64,000 bases of DNA. It comes from Zonotrichia leucophrys gambelii. Taxonomy: Eukaryota; Chordata; Aves; Passeriformes; Passerellidae. The DNA is taken from assembly GCF_028769735.1 (NCBI RefSeq), contig NW_026992303.1, positions 62,001 to 126,000 of the forward strand, written 5' to 3'. The position numbers and the translations under genes were made by a program. The notes below the pieces were generated by a model. The model ran no database searches. It was given only the letters and a program-made list of their open reading frames with translations, and was not told the origin of the DNA. Shown here in pieces: positions 46,995 through 57,484 of this stretch. The stretch's first letter is position 1. Each line of letters opens with the position of its first letter.

Positions 46995-47927
46995 TTAATG
47001 TTCCTGAAACCATCCAGTCATCAGTGTCCTCACTGCAGCCTTGAGCTCCTGGTTCCTCAGGCTGTAGATGAGGGGGTTCAGGGCTGGAGGCACCCCCGAG
47101 TACAGAACTGAAAGGGCCAGATCCAGGGATGGGGAGGACATCGAGGGTGGCTTGAGATAGGTAAAAAATGAAGTGCTGATGAATAGAGAGACCACAGCCA
47201 GGTGAGGGAGGCAGGTGGAAAAGGCTTTGTGCCGTCCCTGCTCAGAGGGGATCCTCAGCACAGCCCTGAAGATCTGCACATAGGAGAAAACAATGAACAC
47301 AAAACAACCAAGTGCTAAACAGGAACTCAGAGCAATGAGCCCAAGTTCCCTGAGGTAGGATTTGGAGCAGGAGAGCTTGAGGATCTGTGGGATTTCACAG
47401 AAGAACTGGCCCAGGGCATTGCCATGGCACAGGGGCAGGGAAAATGTATTGGCCGTGTGCATGAAAGCATTGAGAAAGGCACTGGCCCAGGCAGCTGCTG
47501 CCATGTGGGCACAAGCTCTGCTGCCCAGGAGGGTCCCGTAGTGCAGGGGTTTGCAGATGGACACGTAGCGGTCATAGCACATGATGGTCAGGAGGGAAAA
47601 CTCCATTGAGATGAAGAAATAAAAAAGAAAGAACTGAGCAGCACATCCAGTGTAGGAGATGTCCCTGGTGTCCCAGAGGGAATTGTGCATGGCTTTGGGG
47701 ACAGTGGTGCAGATGGAGCCCAGGTCAGTGAGGGCCAGGTTGAGCAGGAAGAAGAACATGGGTGTGTGCAGGTGGTGGTTGCAGGCTACGGCGCTGATGA
47801 TGAGGCCGTTGGCCAGGAGGGCAGCCAGGGAGATGCCCAGCAAGAGGCAGAAGTGCAGGAGCTGCAGCTGCTGTGTGTCTGCCAATGCCAGCAGGAGAAA
47901 GTGCCCGATGGAGCTGCTGTTGGACAT
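46995..47927 (-). CDS. olfactory receptor, OR14-like, intact single exon
   Basis: This is a seven-transmembrane G-protein-coupled odorant receptor for the plasma membrane of olfactory neurons; the ligand is unknown. The 310-residue frame is full length for the family. It begins MSNSSS with an N-glycosylation site (NSS), then LHTPMFFFL at the TM2 boundary, the MCYDRYVSICKPLHY motif at the end of TM3, KAFSTCLPHL at TM6 and PALNPLIYSLRN at TM7. I chose ATG 47927 because the open frame extends 51 codons further upstream with no receptor-like sequence. No stop or frameshift is present. The OR14-like class is strongly expanded in birds; exact assignment needs a tree. Olfactory receptors have no introns in the coding part, so this is complete. 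No other receptor is visible in the window. Confidence 0.93.
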   Translation of the reverse strand: MSNSSSIGHFLLLALADTQQLQLLHFCLLLGISLAALLANGLIISAVACNHHLHTPMFFFLLNLALTDLGSICTTVPKAMHNSLWDTRDISYTGCAAQFFLFYFFISMEFSLLTIMCYDRYVSICKPLHYGTLLGSRACAHMAAAAWASAFLNAFMHTANTFSLPLCHGNALGQFFCEIPQILKLSCSKSYLRELGLIALSSCLALGCFVFIVFSYVQIFRAVLRIPSEQGRHKAFSTCLPHLAVVSLFISTSFFTYLKPPSMSSPSLDLALSVLYSGVPPALNPLIYSLRNQELKAAVRTLMTGWFQEH

Positions 47928-49855
47928 TTGCTGTGGCTGGCCATGGAGACCTGTTCGTGGATAAAGGACAGAGTTAGGAGAAACTTCTTCCAGCAAAATC
48001 AAAGCTATTTCCCACAGACCTTTCTCCTGTAACCCTCTGACACACTTTTGATTTTCAAGCAGATTTTCCTTCAGCTCCAAGTGGGGAGCCCTGGCTAGTG
48101 CTGGCTTAGTGGGATTTGATGTTCAGGGCAACAACAGACTGGGTTTTTCATAATTTAGCCTTGCTCTGCAGATAGGGGAGAAAGACAGGGACCTGTCCTC
48201 GTGTTCCTCTTTGAAATCTTGTTAATACAGAAGGCCCTGTCAGCATCTGCATCCTCACTGCCAGAGAGCAGAATGATAAAATCTGTTTAAATCCTCTAGA
48301 GTATTTACAGCTCCTCTTCTCCCTCTCCTGCTGACCTATTTTCGGATGTCAGAAACTTTCAGCATTTCTGCTGCCCTCAGGGAGAACAGAGTGAGTTCTC
48401 TGAGACAAGGTGGTGAGTGGAGATTTAGGGGAGGAGGTCTTTCTCCCTGTCCTGTTCCAGGATTCCCTGGGCTTTCTCCATTCTCAGACAGAGGATGATA
48501 ACTCTCCCATGTTTCCTTTAAAAACCATCCCAACACTGCTGAGAGCAGATAGATCCCCCACAGTCCACCAAATGTCCATCCCCTTCTCAAGGTCTCAGCC
48601 ACACATTTGTACCCAAGGACATGCAGGGCTCATTTCACCAATCCAGCATCATTTTCCCATCCTAGAATTTCTGTGCCTCACCCTGGGCCTTTCAGATAAT
48701 GCAGAGATGTTCTAGGACAGGTTTGCACCATGAAATGAAGCTCCAAGCTTGGACTGAAATCTCAGGGAAACTCCCAAGTGTCCTTATGATGGCATTGGAT
48801 TGAGGGAAATGCAGCTCCTTCCCTGGCTGCACTGACAGCACTGCCCAGAGCCGGGCACTGGGGACAGCGTCACCCTCAGCCAGCTGTGCCCCCTGCCAGA
48901 GCCCCCAGTGCCGGGCAGCTGCTCCCAGCCCTGTGCTCTGCAGAGGGAACTCGGCCCGGGGCTGCAGAGCTGCCCCACGGCTCTGCTGCAGCTCTGCCTG
49001 CACAGGAGGGGCTGCACGCCTTGGAGCCCCGGCCCTGAGGGCAGAGGCTTCGCTGGGGCACAGGAGGGAGGGGGCTTGTTCAAGGGAGGGGCTGCACTGG
49101 AGGGGATCCTGTGGACATCTCTAAACTCTGCCTGCCTCAGCATTGCTGGGTTTTGTTTTCTCTCATTCCCTGATCTTCTCTCTGCTTCCTGGAGAATTTC
49201 CTCCTGCAGGTGTTTCTCTGTGCCTGATCTCTCCCTGCCAGCACTCACAGACCCCAAATCTCTGTACCCTCTCCTTGGCCCTACAGAACCCTGCCTGTTT
49301 GCAGGGCGCTGGCTGGGGGCAGGTTCTGTTTGCAGCTTGGAGAAAGGACAGCTCAGCCTGAGCCTGATGGCTCCATCAAAGGTGATGCTGGTGCTGTCCA
49401 TGGGCAGAGTGGCTGAAAGCACATTAGGGATCTCCTGTGAACCTATTGATCACTAAAGTAACAGTTTAGATATCTCAGGCACTTGACAAAATTCATAACC
49501 AATAATTCATACTATCTTTAACATTTAACCCTCCTTTCCTGCCATTCTCCAACAGCAGGAAACTGAATACAAAGACTTAGGACATTTCCACATTTTTGTC
49601 AAAAACCCTTTCTTGGAAATATTCTATGAATTATCAGAACCCCTCAGCATGTCAGAGCTTCATGAGCATTTCACCTCCTCTGCACCAGAAGTATTCAGAG
49701 TTGTACTCACAGGGTCTGTAGGCATTGGGATGTTCCAGCTTTAGGAGATCACTCCAGGAGCTGCAGCTGCATCGTCCTGCAGCCAGAGGTTCCTGTGCCA
49801 AGGGCTGGCAGTGATTCTGCCCCAGGCACTTCTCAGCCCCTTCCCAACCCTGACT
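47928..49855. other. upstream flank of the olfactory receptor, no gene recognised
   Basis: Any non-coding 5' exon and promoter of the receptor would lie on this side, but I cannot identify them. Open frames at 48784-49422 (minus) and 48908-49456 (plus) overlap each other antisense, are low-complexity and carry no motif. No tandem repeat is evident. Confidence 0.4.
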
Positions 49856-49859
49856 GATT

Positions 49860-50638
49860 GAAGCTCTCTGTGCCTCTGTGCTGTGCCCAGGGTGGCTGCA
49901 GGCAGTGCCCCAGCCCTGCTGGGCTGGGAGAGGAGCTGCTCCTCAGGAGAAATGTCTTTTTGAAGGTCTTCTTGGTTTGCCAGGAGCTACTTCTATGCGA
50001 GGAGCCCAGCCCAATTCAGCAGCACAGACACAGCACAAGGACTTTAATGAGCCTCTAGGGCTTTGGTGTTGTTTACATCAAACACAATCCCTGAGAGAGT
50101 GTTCAACAAACTTCTCAAGAACTCAAAATTAAATTGAAACTCTAAACTTTCTTGAAGTTGTTATGGGTCCCACTGAGGAACACAACTCAAAAAGTGTCCC
50201 CAGTTCCAGTTAGAGCAGAACACTGGAGGCAGTGATGACAGCTGGGGACAAACAAGGCAAAGGTGTCTCTGGTGCTGAGCACACCTGGATGTGTTTCAGG
50301 AATGCAGAGGGCCAAGGCCTGAGCCCCAGCTCTGGCCAGGCAGATCCTGTCCCTCCCTCCTTGCTCAGGGCTCTTCCCAGGATGGGCACTGGCATGTGGG
50401 GATGTGCAATGGCAAGGGCAGGAGCATGGGGCGGCCCCTGCCAGGCTGCTGAGCAGGGACAAGGAGGCAATGAGGCCCCAAGCCTGCAAGGGTCACTTGT
50501 CTCCTGCTCCTGCCTCAGGCCCAGGGCCAGCAGCCATGGCCAAAGTGCTGCCCAAGTTGGCTCTGGCAGGGCTGTCTTGCAGCTGCTGCCCATCCCTGTG
50601 CCCTGTGCAGCCCAGGCTGTCCCACGGTGTCCCTGCCC
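49860..50638 (+). repeat. repeat module R, copy 3, part before the provirus
   Basis: It matches 30070-30360 in the same orientation (TCAGCAGCACAGACACAGCA) and 63240-63990 inverted (GTGACAGCTGGGGACAAACA). It is cut at 50638 by the provirus and resumes at 59934. Confidence 0.8.
50633..50638 (+). repeat. target-site duplication CTGCCC (left)
   Basis: The hexamer precedes the 5' LTR and recurs at 59934-59939 after the 3' LTR. The unoccupied paralogous site at 63371-63376 has it once. Confidence 0.92.
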
Positions 50639-51132
50639 TGTTGTGGTGTGTTGCAATATCCTGTTTTACCTTCTCCCTTCCCCCTCGCCCCTCGCTGAGT
50701 GTGCCCTGTCAATCAGGCTAACATACCAGCAAGGCGTCGTGTGATAGGTGTCCCTAGTCCCTTGAGACCCTGCCCCTTCACCTGGTTGGTGGCTCACCTG
50801 TCCCCTCCCCTTCCCCTGTCCTGAGCTTAAAATGTTAATGAGACCATGCGGCCTTATTCTGTTAGCAGCAGTGGCCCAGTGCAGACATCTCTGTACCAAT
50901 GGAATAAACATCTGGCAACCTTCTAGCAGAATCCACTCTCTTTCTCTCCACTATCGCCAGAAGCTCTCTCTCCTGAGGAGAATGGAGTCCTGTCTTGTGC
51001 CCCGCTGCACTCTGCCGCCAGCCAAGGTATCTCTGGGGTAAAACACCACAGTGCTGTCTTTGGCCCAGCAGCGAGGGTCAGAACTGGCCTAGGCACCATC
51101 TAACTGGTTATATTTGGATTCAAATTCCAATA
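50639..51132 (+). mobile_element. provirus 5' LTR
   Basis: The 494 bp run from TGTTGTGGTGTGTTGC to TTCCAATA. AATAAA is at 50903-50908. The three differences from the 3' LTR lie in its last quarter (GAATGGAG against GAACGGAG, and two near the 3' end). Confidence 0.95.
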
Positions 51133-51135
51133 TAT

Positions 51136-51157
51136 TGGCGTCCCTGTGGGTGGGCTC
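51136..51157 (+). other. primer-binding site, asparagine-tRNA type
   Basis: TGGCGTCCCTG begins three bases after the LTR and GGGTGGGCTC follows. This matches the complement of the tRNA-Asn 3' end (TGGCGTCCCTGGGTGGGCTC) except for a two-base insertion. Asn-primed retroviruses are uncommon. Confidence 0.75.
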
Positions 51158-52028
51158 AACTCTGCAGCCCGAAAACGGACTCGCAGTTCCTCAGAGAAGC
51201 TCTGGCAGCCGTGCATCCAGCTGAAAGGAGCCTGGCTTCAAGACTCCCAGACTTTGGGAATATTCCCAGAAAAAGTTTCGTGGACTGTTCGGTGCCTTCT
51301 GGAAAGCCCAGCTTCATTGTGGTGAGCAGATTTTCCAGAGGAAGAAAAGGGGAGCCTCTCTTGCACCCAAAGAGAGGTCCTTTTCCGGTGGAGACCTGCC
51401 TGCCTAGACCCAGCCTTACAGCTTCCATTTCACGTGAGTATCTCTGCTTTCGGTAGAGCAGAAGCTCAAAAACAGACTCTGCCGCGAGTTCTGTTCCTTT
51501 TTGCCTTTGCATTTTTGGCTGCGCAGCCCCACAGACAAGAATTCATAGCGTTCTAGCTTTATTTTCTGCGTGTGTTTCACTGTCTTTTAAAATTCGCGCC
51601 GGAGCGGCCCCGGCTCAGTAGCGTGCTGAGACACGTGTTAGGAGATTCTCTTTCTCTTTCTCTTTGCGGGGGAGTGGGGGGGGCTCTCTTTCCACGTGGC
51701 CGGGGAACCTGCGGGGTTGGGAGTGATCTGCACACGCGGCGGCGGGGGGGGCGTCCCGGTTTCGGCTGCCACATGGAGTGGCTGCTGTCTCTGCTCCGTG
51801 GGGGGGCTGCATTCCACCGCGGGGGAGGCTTTGTTTCTGCCTCGGCTCGGCAGGGCGTGCCCTGCTGCTGCTGCCCGGGAATTTTAAAAGCGGTATATAC
51901 AGCTGCATTGTGAAGCTTTTGTCTGCTCGTTATCGCTTTCTATCTGTGGTTTTTTTTGGAAATTGGTAGCTGATTTTAGCTTTGCATTTGGTCAGGCGGG
52001 ATTAAGTACTTTGCTTTTTACATCTAAC
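51158..52028 (+). other. provirus 5' leader
   Basis: About 870 bp separate the primer-binding site from the gag ATG, presumably including the packaging signal. No coding sequence is recognised; the frames here overlap in all phases and are unrelated to retroviral proteins. Confidence 0.7.
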
Positions 52029-52226
52029 ATGGGTTCCAAACTTAGCATTGTACAAAGGGGAGTGTATTATAATATTGTTAGCATTTTAGTCAAGAGTAAT
52101 GTGAAATTCTCTAAAGGAAAATTAAAACAGTTTATAAGATGGCTTTTTCTGCAGTTCCCAAACATTTCCCCTGAAGAAATCCACAATATTCAATTCTGGG
52201 ATAAAGTTGGGAATGAATTGATAACC
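52029..52226 (+). pseudogene. gag: gag, N-terminal part (matrix), interrupted
   Basis: The frame starts MGSKLS, a typical N-myristoylation signal of matrix proteins, in the frame later used by the rest of gag. It runs 66 codons, including the TAACC target, before the LTR inserted at 52227. Matrix normally directs Gag to the inner plasma membrane for assembly. An upstream in-frame TTG/ATG (51963) exists but the glycine-2 start is the better choice. The piece is non-functional alone. Confidence 0.85.
52222..52226 (+). repeat. target-site duplication TAACC of the nested LTR (left)
   Basis: It is repeated at 53527-53531 directly after the nested LTR. Confidence 0.85.
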
Positions 52227-53526
52227 TGTCATGGTTTGAGCCTGGCACAGAGCCAGTGCCCCCCATGAAAATGCCTCACCCTGGTGTCTGCTGTGAGATG
52301 TGACCAGGAATAAGCAAAACAGGCTCCAACTTAAACATAAAGGACACTTTATTACCTAAAACTACAGGAAAAATAGGGAAAGACTATAAGGAAAAGAAAA
52401 AAAATTGAAAACCTTACAAAAACCACTTTTCCTCCTCCCCACTCCCTGACTTTCCCAATCCAATACATTCTCTCAAAAACACCAACTGCCCAACCCGGCA
52501 CGACACTTTAGTATACTCAAACTGCAGTTCATGAAGAGGAAAGGAGTCCTTCTTGTTCCATAGGCTTCTGGAAACACACTGAAACCTCGGATGCTTCCTT
52601 GTCACTTCGGCACCGCCCGGGGGGAAAAAAAAGTCCTTTTGCCGCTTGTGACATGTTCCTTCCATGCCCAGTGCTCTCACCACCGAGACATGGCTAGAGC
52701 TGCTTTTAGGGTGGTCTTTCAAGGATGCCTTGTCTCACTCCAAAAAGGCACAGTCTCTGCTTTTGGGACAACTGTCCCCCCCATATTTTTCCAACCCCCT
52801 GGGGCCGGGGGTCCTCACGAATGAACCCTCCTGGTTTTGAGGCACTGCCTCCCCCTAAATGCAGTCTGTGTCACAGGAACAACTGAGTCCATGGCTACAA
52901 GAAAAGTCCAGCCAAAAGGCCACTCCAAATCATCTCTCCCCATCCAATCATCTCCACAATCTCCGGGCCAAAGTCCTTATCTCATCTCATCTCTCATCTC
53001 CCTTCTTATTCAGCTTCGAGGAGGATTAGCATTTTCTGCAAGGCCCCAATCATGCAAGAAAGGGTTAAAAGTTTTCAGTCTCTGTCTGTCGGTCCCGGAG
53101 CGACTCCCACGCACGCTGCCCACATGCTGCCGCTCCGGCCGGGCAGTCTTCCTCCCCCTTCTCGCTGGCTGCTCTCCTGGGGGGCTGGCTGCCCGATGTC
53201 TCGATGTCTCTTGGGGCTCCCCCACCCTTCCATCCTTGAAAGCCCCCTCAACCCCCACCTCTGTCCAGGCCCCAGGCCTACGGCATGGCGGCCCCTCCCC
53301 CGCCCAGCAGCAGCGGGCCGGGCGGGGGAAGGGATCTGACCTCTTCGCCCGACGATGTCCAAAAGAGGAAGTGCCAGGGCAGTGCCTTGCTTTTAACCCC
53401 TGTGTATTCTCGGAGGTGTGTCCAAACCCCACTGGCTACACCAGGTGTCAGTATGAAACCCAAAACCTTCATTGGTTTGACCACAGCTTCCCAGAATTCC
53501 CACTCCTTCCTGGTCAAACCATGACA
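52227..53526 (-). mobile_element. solo LTR, 1300 bp, nested antisense in gag
   Basis: The ends are inverted over 13 bp: TGTCATGGTTTGA ... TCAAACCATGACA. It carries TAACC duplications on both sides. Polarity is minus: TTTATT near 52345 is an inverted AATAAA with about 115 bp left to the end, as in the R-U5 part of an LTR. A CpG-rich stretch (53090-53350) lies inside. LTR plus one duplication is 1305 bp, divisible by three, so the gag frame is the same on both sides although the insert contains stops. No internal retroviral sequence accompanies it. Confidence 0.88.
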
Positions 53527-53531
53527 TAACC

Positions 53532-55304
53532 TTAGGACAATCTGGGAAATCACCCTCAGCTAAATTTGTGTTCTGGAGTTTACAAATTCGAACAGCATTG
53601 CTCAAACAAAAGGAAATGGAGAAAAAGCCAAATGTAAAGCCATGTACCTCTGCTCTCCCTGTTCCTCCCTCTCCCTCTAAAACCCCTAAACCTCTTTCCC
53701 CAAAACTTGGTATTTTAAAGAGTGCAAACTCATTGGGAAGTCGGCTCCCAGAGTGTGCAAGAATACCCGAGTTGTTTTATTCACAAAGCCCTGGCCAGGC
53801 TGTGTGGCTTTCCCAACCCCCTGTATCCCCTCCTCTAAAACCCAGAGCTCGTGTTAACTTTCCGGAGAGCAGTGATGTCCAAAATGGCCCCCAGTCCCTA
53901 GGGGGTGCACAAGATGGTGGGTGCCACGTGGCATCTTCCCAAACCTGGTCTTCTTCTTCCCAAAATCCTCTTAAGCATCCCAAAATTCCTGCCCCATCCC
54001 CCTCTCCTCCTGTTCCTCGTGACACCTTCCCCCCTCCCCCCGCCTTTCCTGCAGTACACTCAGCTCCGCCTCTCTACTCCTCCCAGGGGGCGTCTGCTGA
54101 CGTGATGTCACCAGGTGACCCCGCCCCCTGCCAGCCCCTTGACCCCACCCCCTGTTCCCACGGTATCCCCGCCCCTTGCCGGCTCCCTTTCCCCGCCCCC
54201 TCCCCGGGTTCCCACAGTGGGGACACACCCACTGCCTGTCCCCAAACCTGTGGCTGTGATCCCAATGCTTCTGATTCAAGGGATACAGAGCAGGGGACAG
54301 CAGACCCAATGCACAGTCCCATGTTGTCGCTAGCTCCTGTTACGTTTCAGCCTGCAGCTCAAGCTGGAGCAGCCCCAACTGCTAATTGGAGCTCCTTTGG
54401 ACGACAATTGATTAAAGAGATCTGTAAATCTCATAAAGGATATGGTCCACACAGTCCATATTTCCGTGGCCTTTTAAATTCTGAATTAAGTAGGACTGTT
54501 GTAGTTCCACATGATTTAAAACAAATTTTTTCATGTCTCATGACATCCACGGAATTCAAATTATGGGAATCAGCATTGAAACAACTGCTAAAAGACGCTC
54601 TCCCAGGCTTACAGGCTGATCCAAACACAGCAAAAGACAACAATGGTAACCCTATCACCATGGAGCACCTCTGTGGTGAGGGTCAATGGTCTTCTCCCTC
54701 AGTCCAAGCTGCTGCAATTCCTGCAGAAACACTTGAGAAAGTAAAAGAAGCAGCTGAAAAAGCATTCTTTTCCCTCCAACCTGAGGGGCCTTTTGAGCCC
54801 TATAGTAAAATTAAGCAACTACCATCAGAGCCTTTTTTGAAATTTGTAGAAAGGCTAACTAGAGCCATTGAAATACAGGTTAAAAAGGAAAATGCTAGGG
54901 AAGCAATTTTAGAAGAAATAGCGTTTACAAATACAAATGAACAGTGTCGAGCGGCAATCCTGAGCCTTCCTATGGAACCTTCCCCTACACTAAAAGATAT
55001 GCTTCTAGTCTGTAACAGGAAAGTGCCTCTGATGAGTGTGGCTGAAGACTCCAGACCAAAGCTGCTGCCAAGACCACCCCAGCGTGTCGCTGTTGCCAGC
55101 CCTTCACCTTTTCCCTCAGCACAGCAGTACCCTGGGCAGCAGCGGAGACCAGCAATGGTTGAGCCCACTAAACCATGCCTGCTTTGTAATAAGCTAGGAC
55201 ACTGGAGCAACCAGTGCCCCCTGAAAAAAGAATTTGATGAATTTAGAAATGGCAGGGGAGGAGAACTACAAGCCCTCCCTGGGGGTCAACAACAAAAAAA
55301 CTGA
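53532..55304 (+). pseudogene. gag: gag, remainder (proline-rich region, capsid, nucleocapsid)
   Basis: This open frame of about 590 codons continues gag after the nested LTR. Order: a long Pro/Ser-rich linker (to about 54350), capsid from the FGRQLIKEICKSH segment near 54395, a major homology region (about 54790-54860: residues Q, E and F with FVERL), and one CCHC zinc knuckle at 55176-55217 (C-X2-C-X4-H-X4-C). It stops at TGA 55302-55304, immediately after the shift site. No nonsense codon lies in this part. The upstream insertion makes normal Gag impossible, though internal starts such as 53568 or 53613 exist. Confidence 0.9.
55295..55301 (+). promoter_or_regulatory. -1 ribosomal frameshift heptamer A-AAA-AAC
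   Basis: The heptamer is in the correct phase: gag codons AAA and AAC end at 55301, then TGA. The -1 frame is the pro-pol frame. This is the standard slippery site for beta-type retroviral gag-pro expression. A downstream pseudoknot was not modelled. Confidence 0.88.
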
Positions 55305-57484
55305 AAGTAAAGCGCCAGCCTGCCAGGCGTGCAGACATAAAAGGAGCAGGCCAAGAGAATAAGGGTAGCAAAACAAATCAAGCGCGCGATAATATTAACA
55401 TTTGTGTAAGTGAAGCAGGTGCTTCAAAGACCAAGTCTGTTAGTCCCCTGTTGAAAGTGAAACAAAATAACCTTTGTTAAGATTTAAGTGATTCTGTATT
55501 AACCGCATCTTCTGTCAATGAGCCTTACAGGTTGCAGCTGACAGAGTCACTCCACCTGAAGGACACTGACTGGCATTTTGTCTCTGTAAATCCTGAACAG
55601 AAGGGTACTTGGAACCAAATTCGTTGTAAGTACATCATCACTGGGGACAAAAACACACCACAAGAGATCAAAATTGCTCCGGGAATAACAACATCAGATC
55701 CCAAGCAATTTGTTCTCAGCCTGCACTGTTTCCACCCACCCCTGTTTCTTCCCAAGGGACAAGTTGTTGCTCAAGCTATCCCTGTGCCATCTTTACCTGA
55801 AAATATCGAAAAACAAGGGCCCACAGTCGCCCGGGTCCAAGTTATTGGGACAGATAAACCCAAATTGTGGTGCAATGTCAGTGGGGGTGGGGAGTCTAAA
55901 CGCATTGAGATGCTTGTAGACACAGGTGCAGACTGCACAGTGATTCCAGTACAAGACTGGCCAGCACACTGGCCTTTACAAAATGTTGCTGGTCACCTTC
56001 GAGGTGTAGGAGGTCTGCAATTGGCAAGGCAATCCAAAAGCATTATTCAATTCGAGGGTCCAAACGGACAGTTGGCAAATATCCGTCCATTTGTGTTAGA
56101 TTCTTCAGAACCTTTGTTAGGGAGAGATTTAATGGCCCAGTGGGGTGTCACAATTAATATTCCAGACTCTCCACAGCATTTTTGTGCAGCAGTCATTAAA
56201 CAACAGCGCCCCACCCAAAAACTTAAGTGGAAAACAGACGAACCAGTTGATGTGAAACAGTGGCCACTCAGTAAACAAAAAATAAAGGTGCTTGAGGAAC
56301 TAGTAGAAGAGCAACTAAGAAAGGGCCACATTGTGGAGACCATGTCCCCATGGAACTCTCCAGTGTTTGTCATCCAAAAAGCTGACAAAAAGAGGTGGCG
56401 ACTCCTCTGTGACCTCCGACAAATTAATAATGTAATTGAAGATATGGGTTCTCCCCAACCTGGTATGCCATCCCCAACAATGCTTCCTCAAGATTGGAAA
56501 TTAGCTGTTATTGATATTAAAGATTGTTTTTTCCAAATCCCATTGCACCCTGACGATGCACCGCGTTTGGCATTCTCTGTCCCTTCTATCAATTCAGAAG
56601 CTCCTATGAAAAGGTACCATTGGACCGTTCTTCCTCAGGGCCTAAAGGTATCTCCAGCTATCTGCCAGTGGTATGTCTCTTCCCTGCTTTCCCCAGTTCG
56701 TGCAGCCGCAGAGAAGGCCATCATTTATCATTATATGGATGATATCCTTGTGTGTGCCCCCAATGATGATTTACTAACACATGCGCTTGACCTAACGATC
56801 GATGCATTGATTGTTGCAGGGTTCGAGCTCCAGGAAAAGAAAATTCAAAAGATGCCACCTTGGAAGTATTTGGGCTTAGAAATTGGAAATAGGACCATTG
56901 TTCCTCAAAAACTAGAAATCAATCCAAGGATCAAGACCCTTGCGGATGTCCACAAGTTGTGTGGGTCTTTGAATTGGGTAAGACCATGGCTTGGTCTGAC
57001 TAATGAAGACCTTGCCCCTCTTTTCAATTTATTGAAAGGGGGAGAGGACCCAGGTGCTCCTAGGTCTATTACCCCAGAGGCACGGAAAGCTCTAGAAAAG
57101 GTTCAGATTGCAATGTCCACAAGACAGGCCCACCGATGCCGGCCTGATCTGCCATTCAAATTTGTCATCCTAGATAAGTTGCCACACCTCCATGGAGTTA
57201 TTTTCCAGTGGGAGGAAAAACAAACACCTAAGGCAAAGGACACACCAAAAAAGGACCGGGACCAGAGGGACTCTCTCTTGATCATAGAATGGGTTTTCCT
57301 CAGTCACAAAAGGTCCAAGAGACTGACAAAGCCTCAGGAACTGGTAGCAGAACTGATCCGGAAAGCAAGGACCCGGATCAGGGAGTTAGCAGGAAGTGAT
57401 TTTAAGTGCATTCACATTCCAGTTGAGTTAAAATCAGGTCAAAATACTATGAAAATACTGGAACAATTGTTTCAAGAAAATTAA
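55298..57484 (+). pseudogene. pol: pro-pol: dUTPase-like segment, protease, reverse transcriptase
   Basis: The frame is open from the shift site except for TAA at 55478-55480, then to TAA 57482-57484. In order: a dUTPase-like piece ending in a PKGQVVAQA-type motif (about 55700-55790), aspartic protease with DTGA at 55919-55930 and a LLGRDL helix near 56120, then reverse transcriptase with the IDIKDCFF segment (about 56515) and the YMDD active site at 56732-56743. Protease and polymerase share one frame here, so a single -1 shift would reach both, unlike typical betaretroviruses with two shifts. The two stops make it a pseudogene. Confidence 0.92.

Noticed and set aside
51572..51913. 113-codon frame in the provirus leader
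   Set aside because: It overlaps frames in all phases and both strands, has no retroviral similarity and lies before the recognisable gag start.
53010..53430. Gene in the GC-rich part of the nested LTR
   Set aside because: The open frames on both strands come from high GC within an LTR; no motif or splice structure supports a gene.
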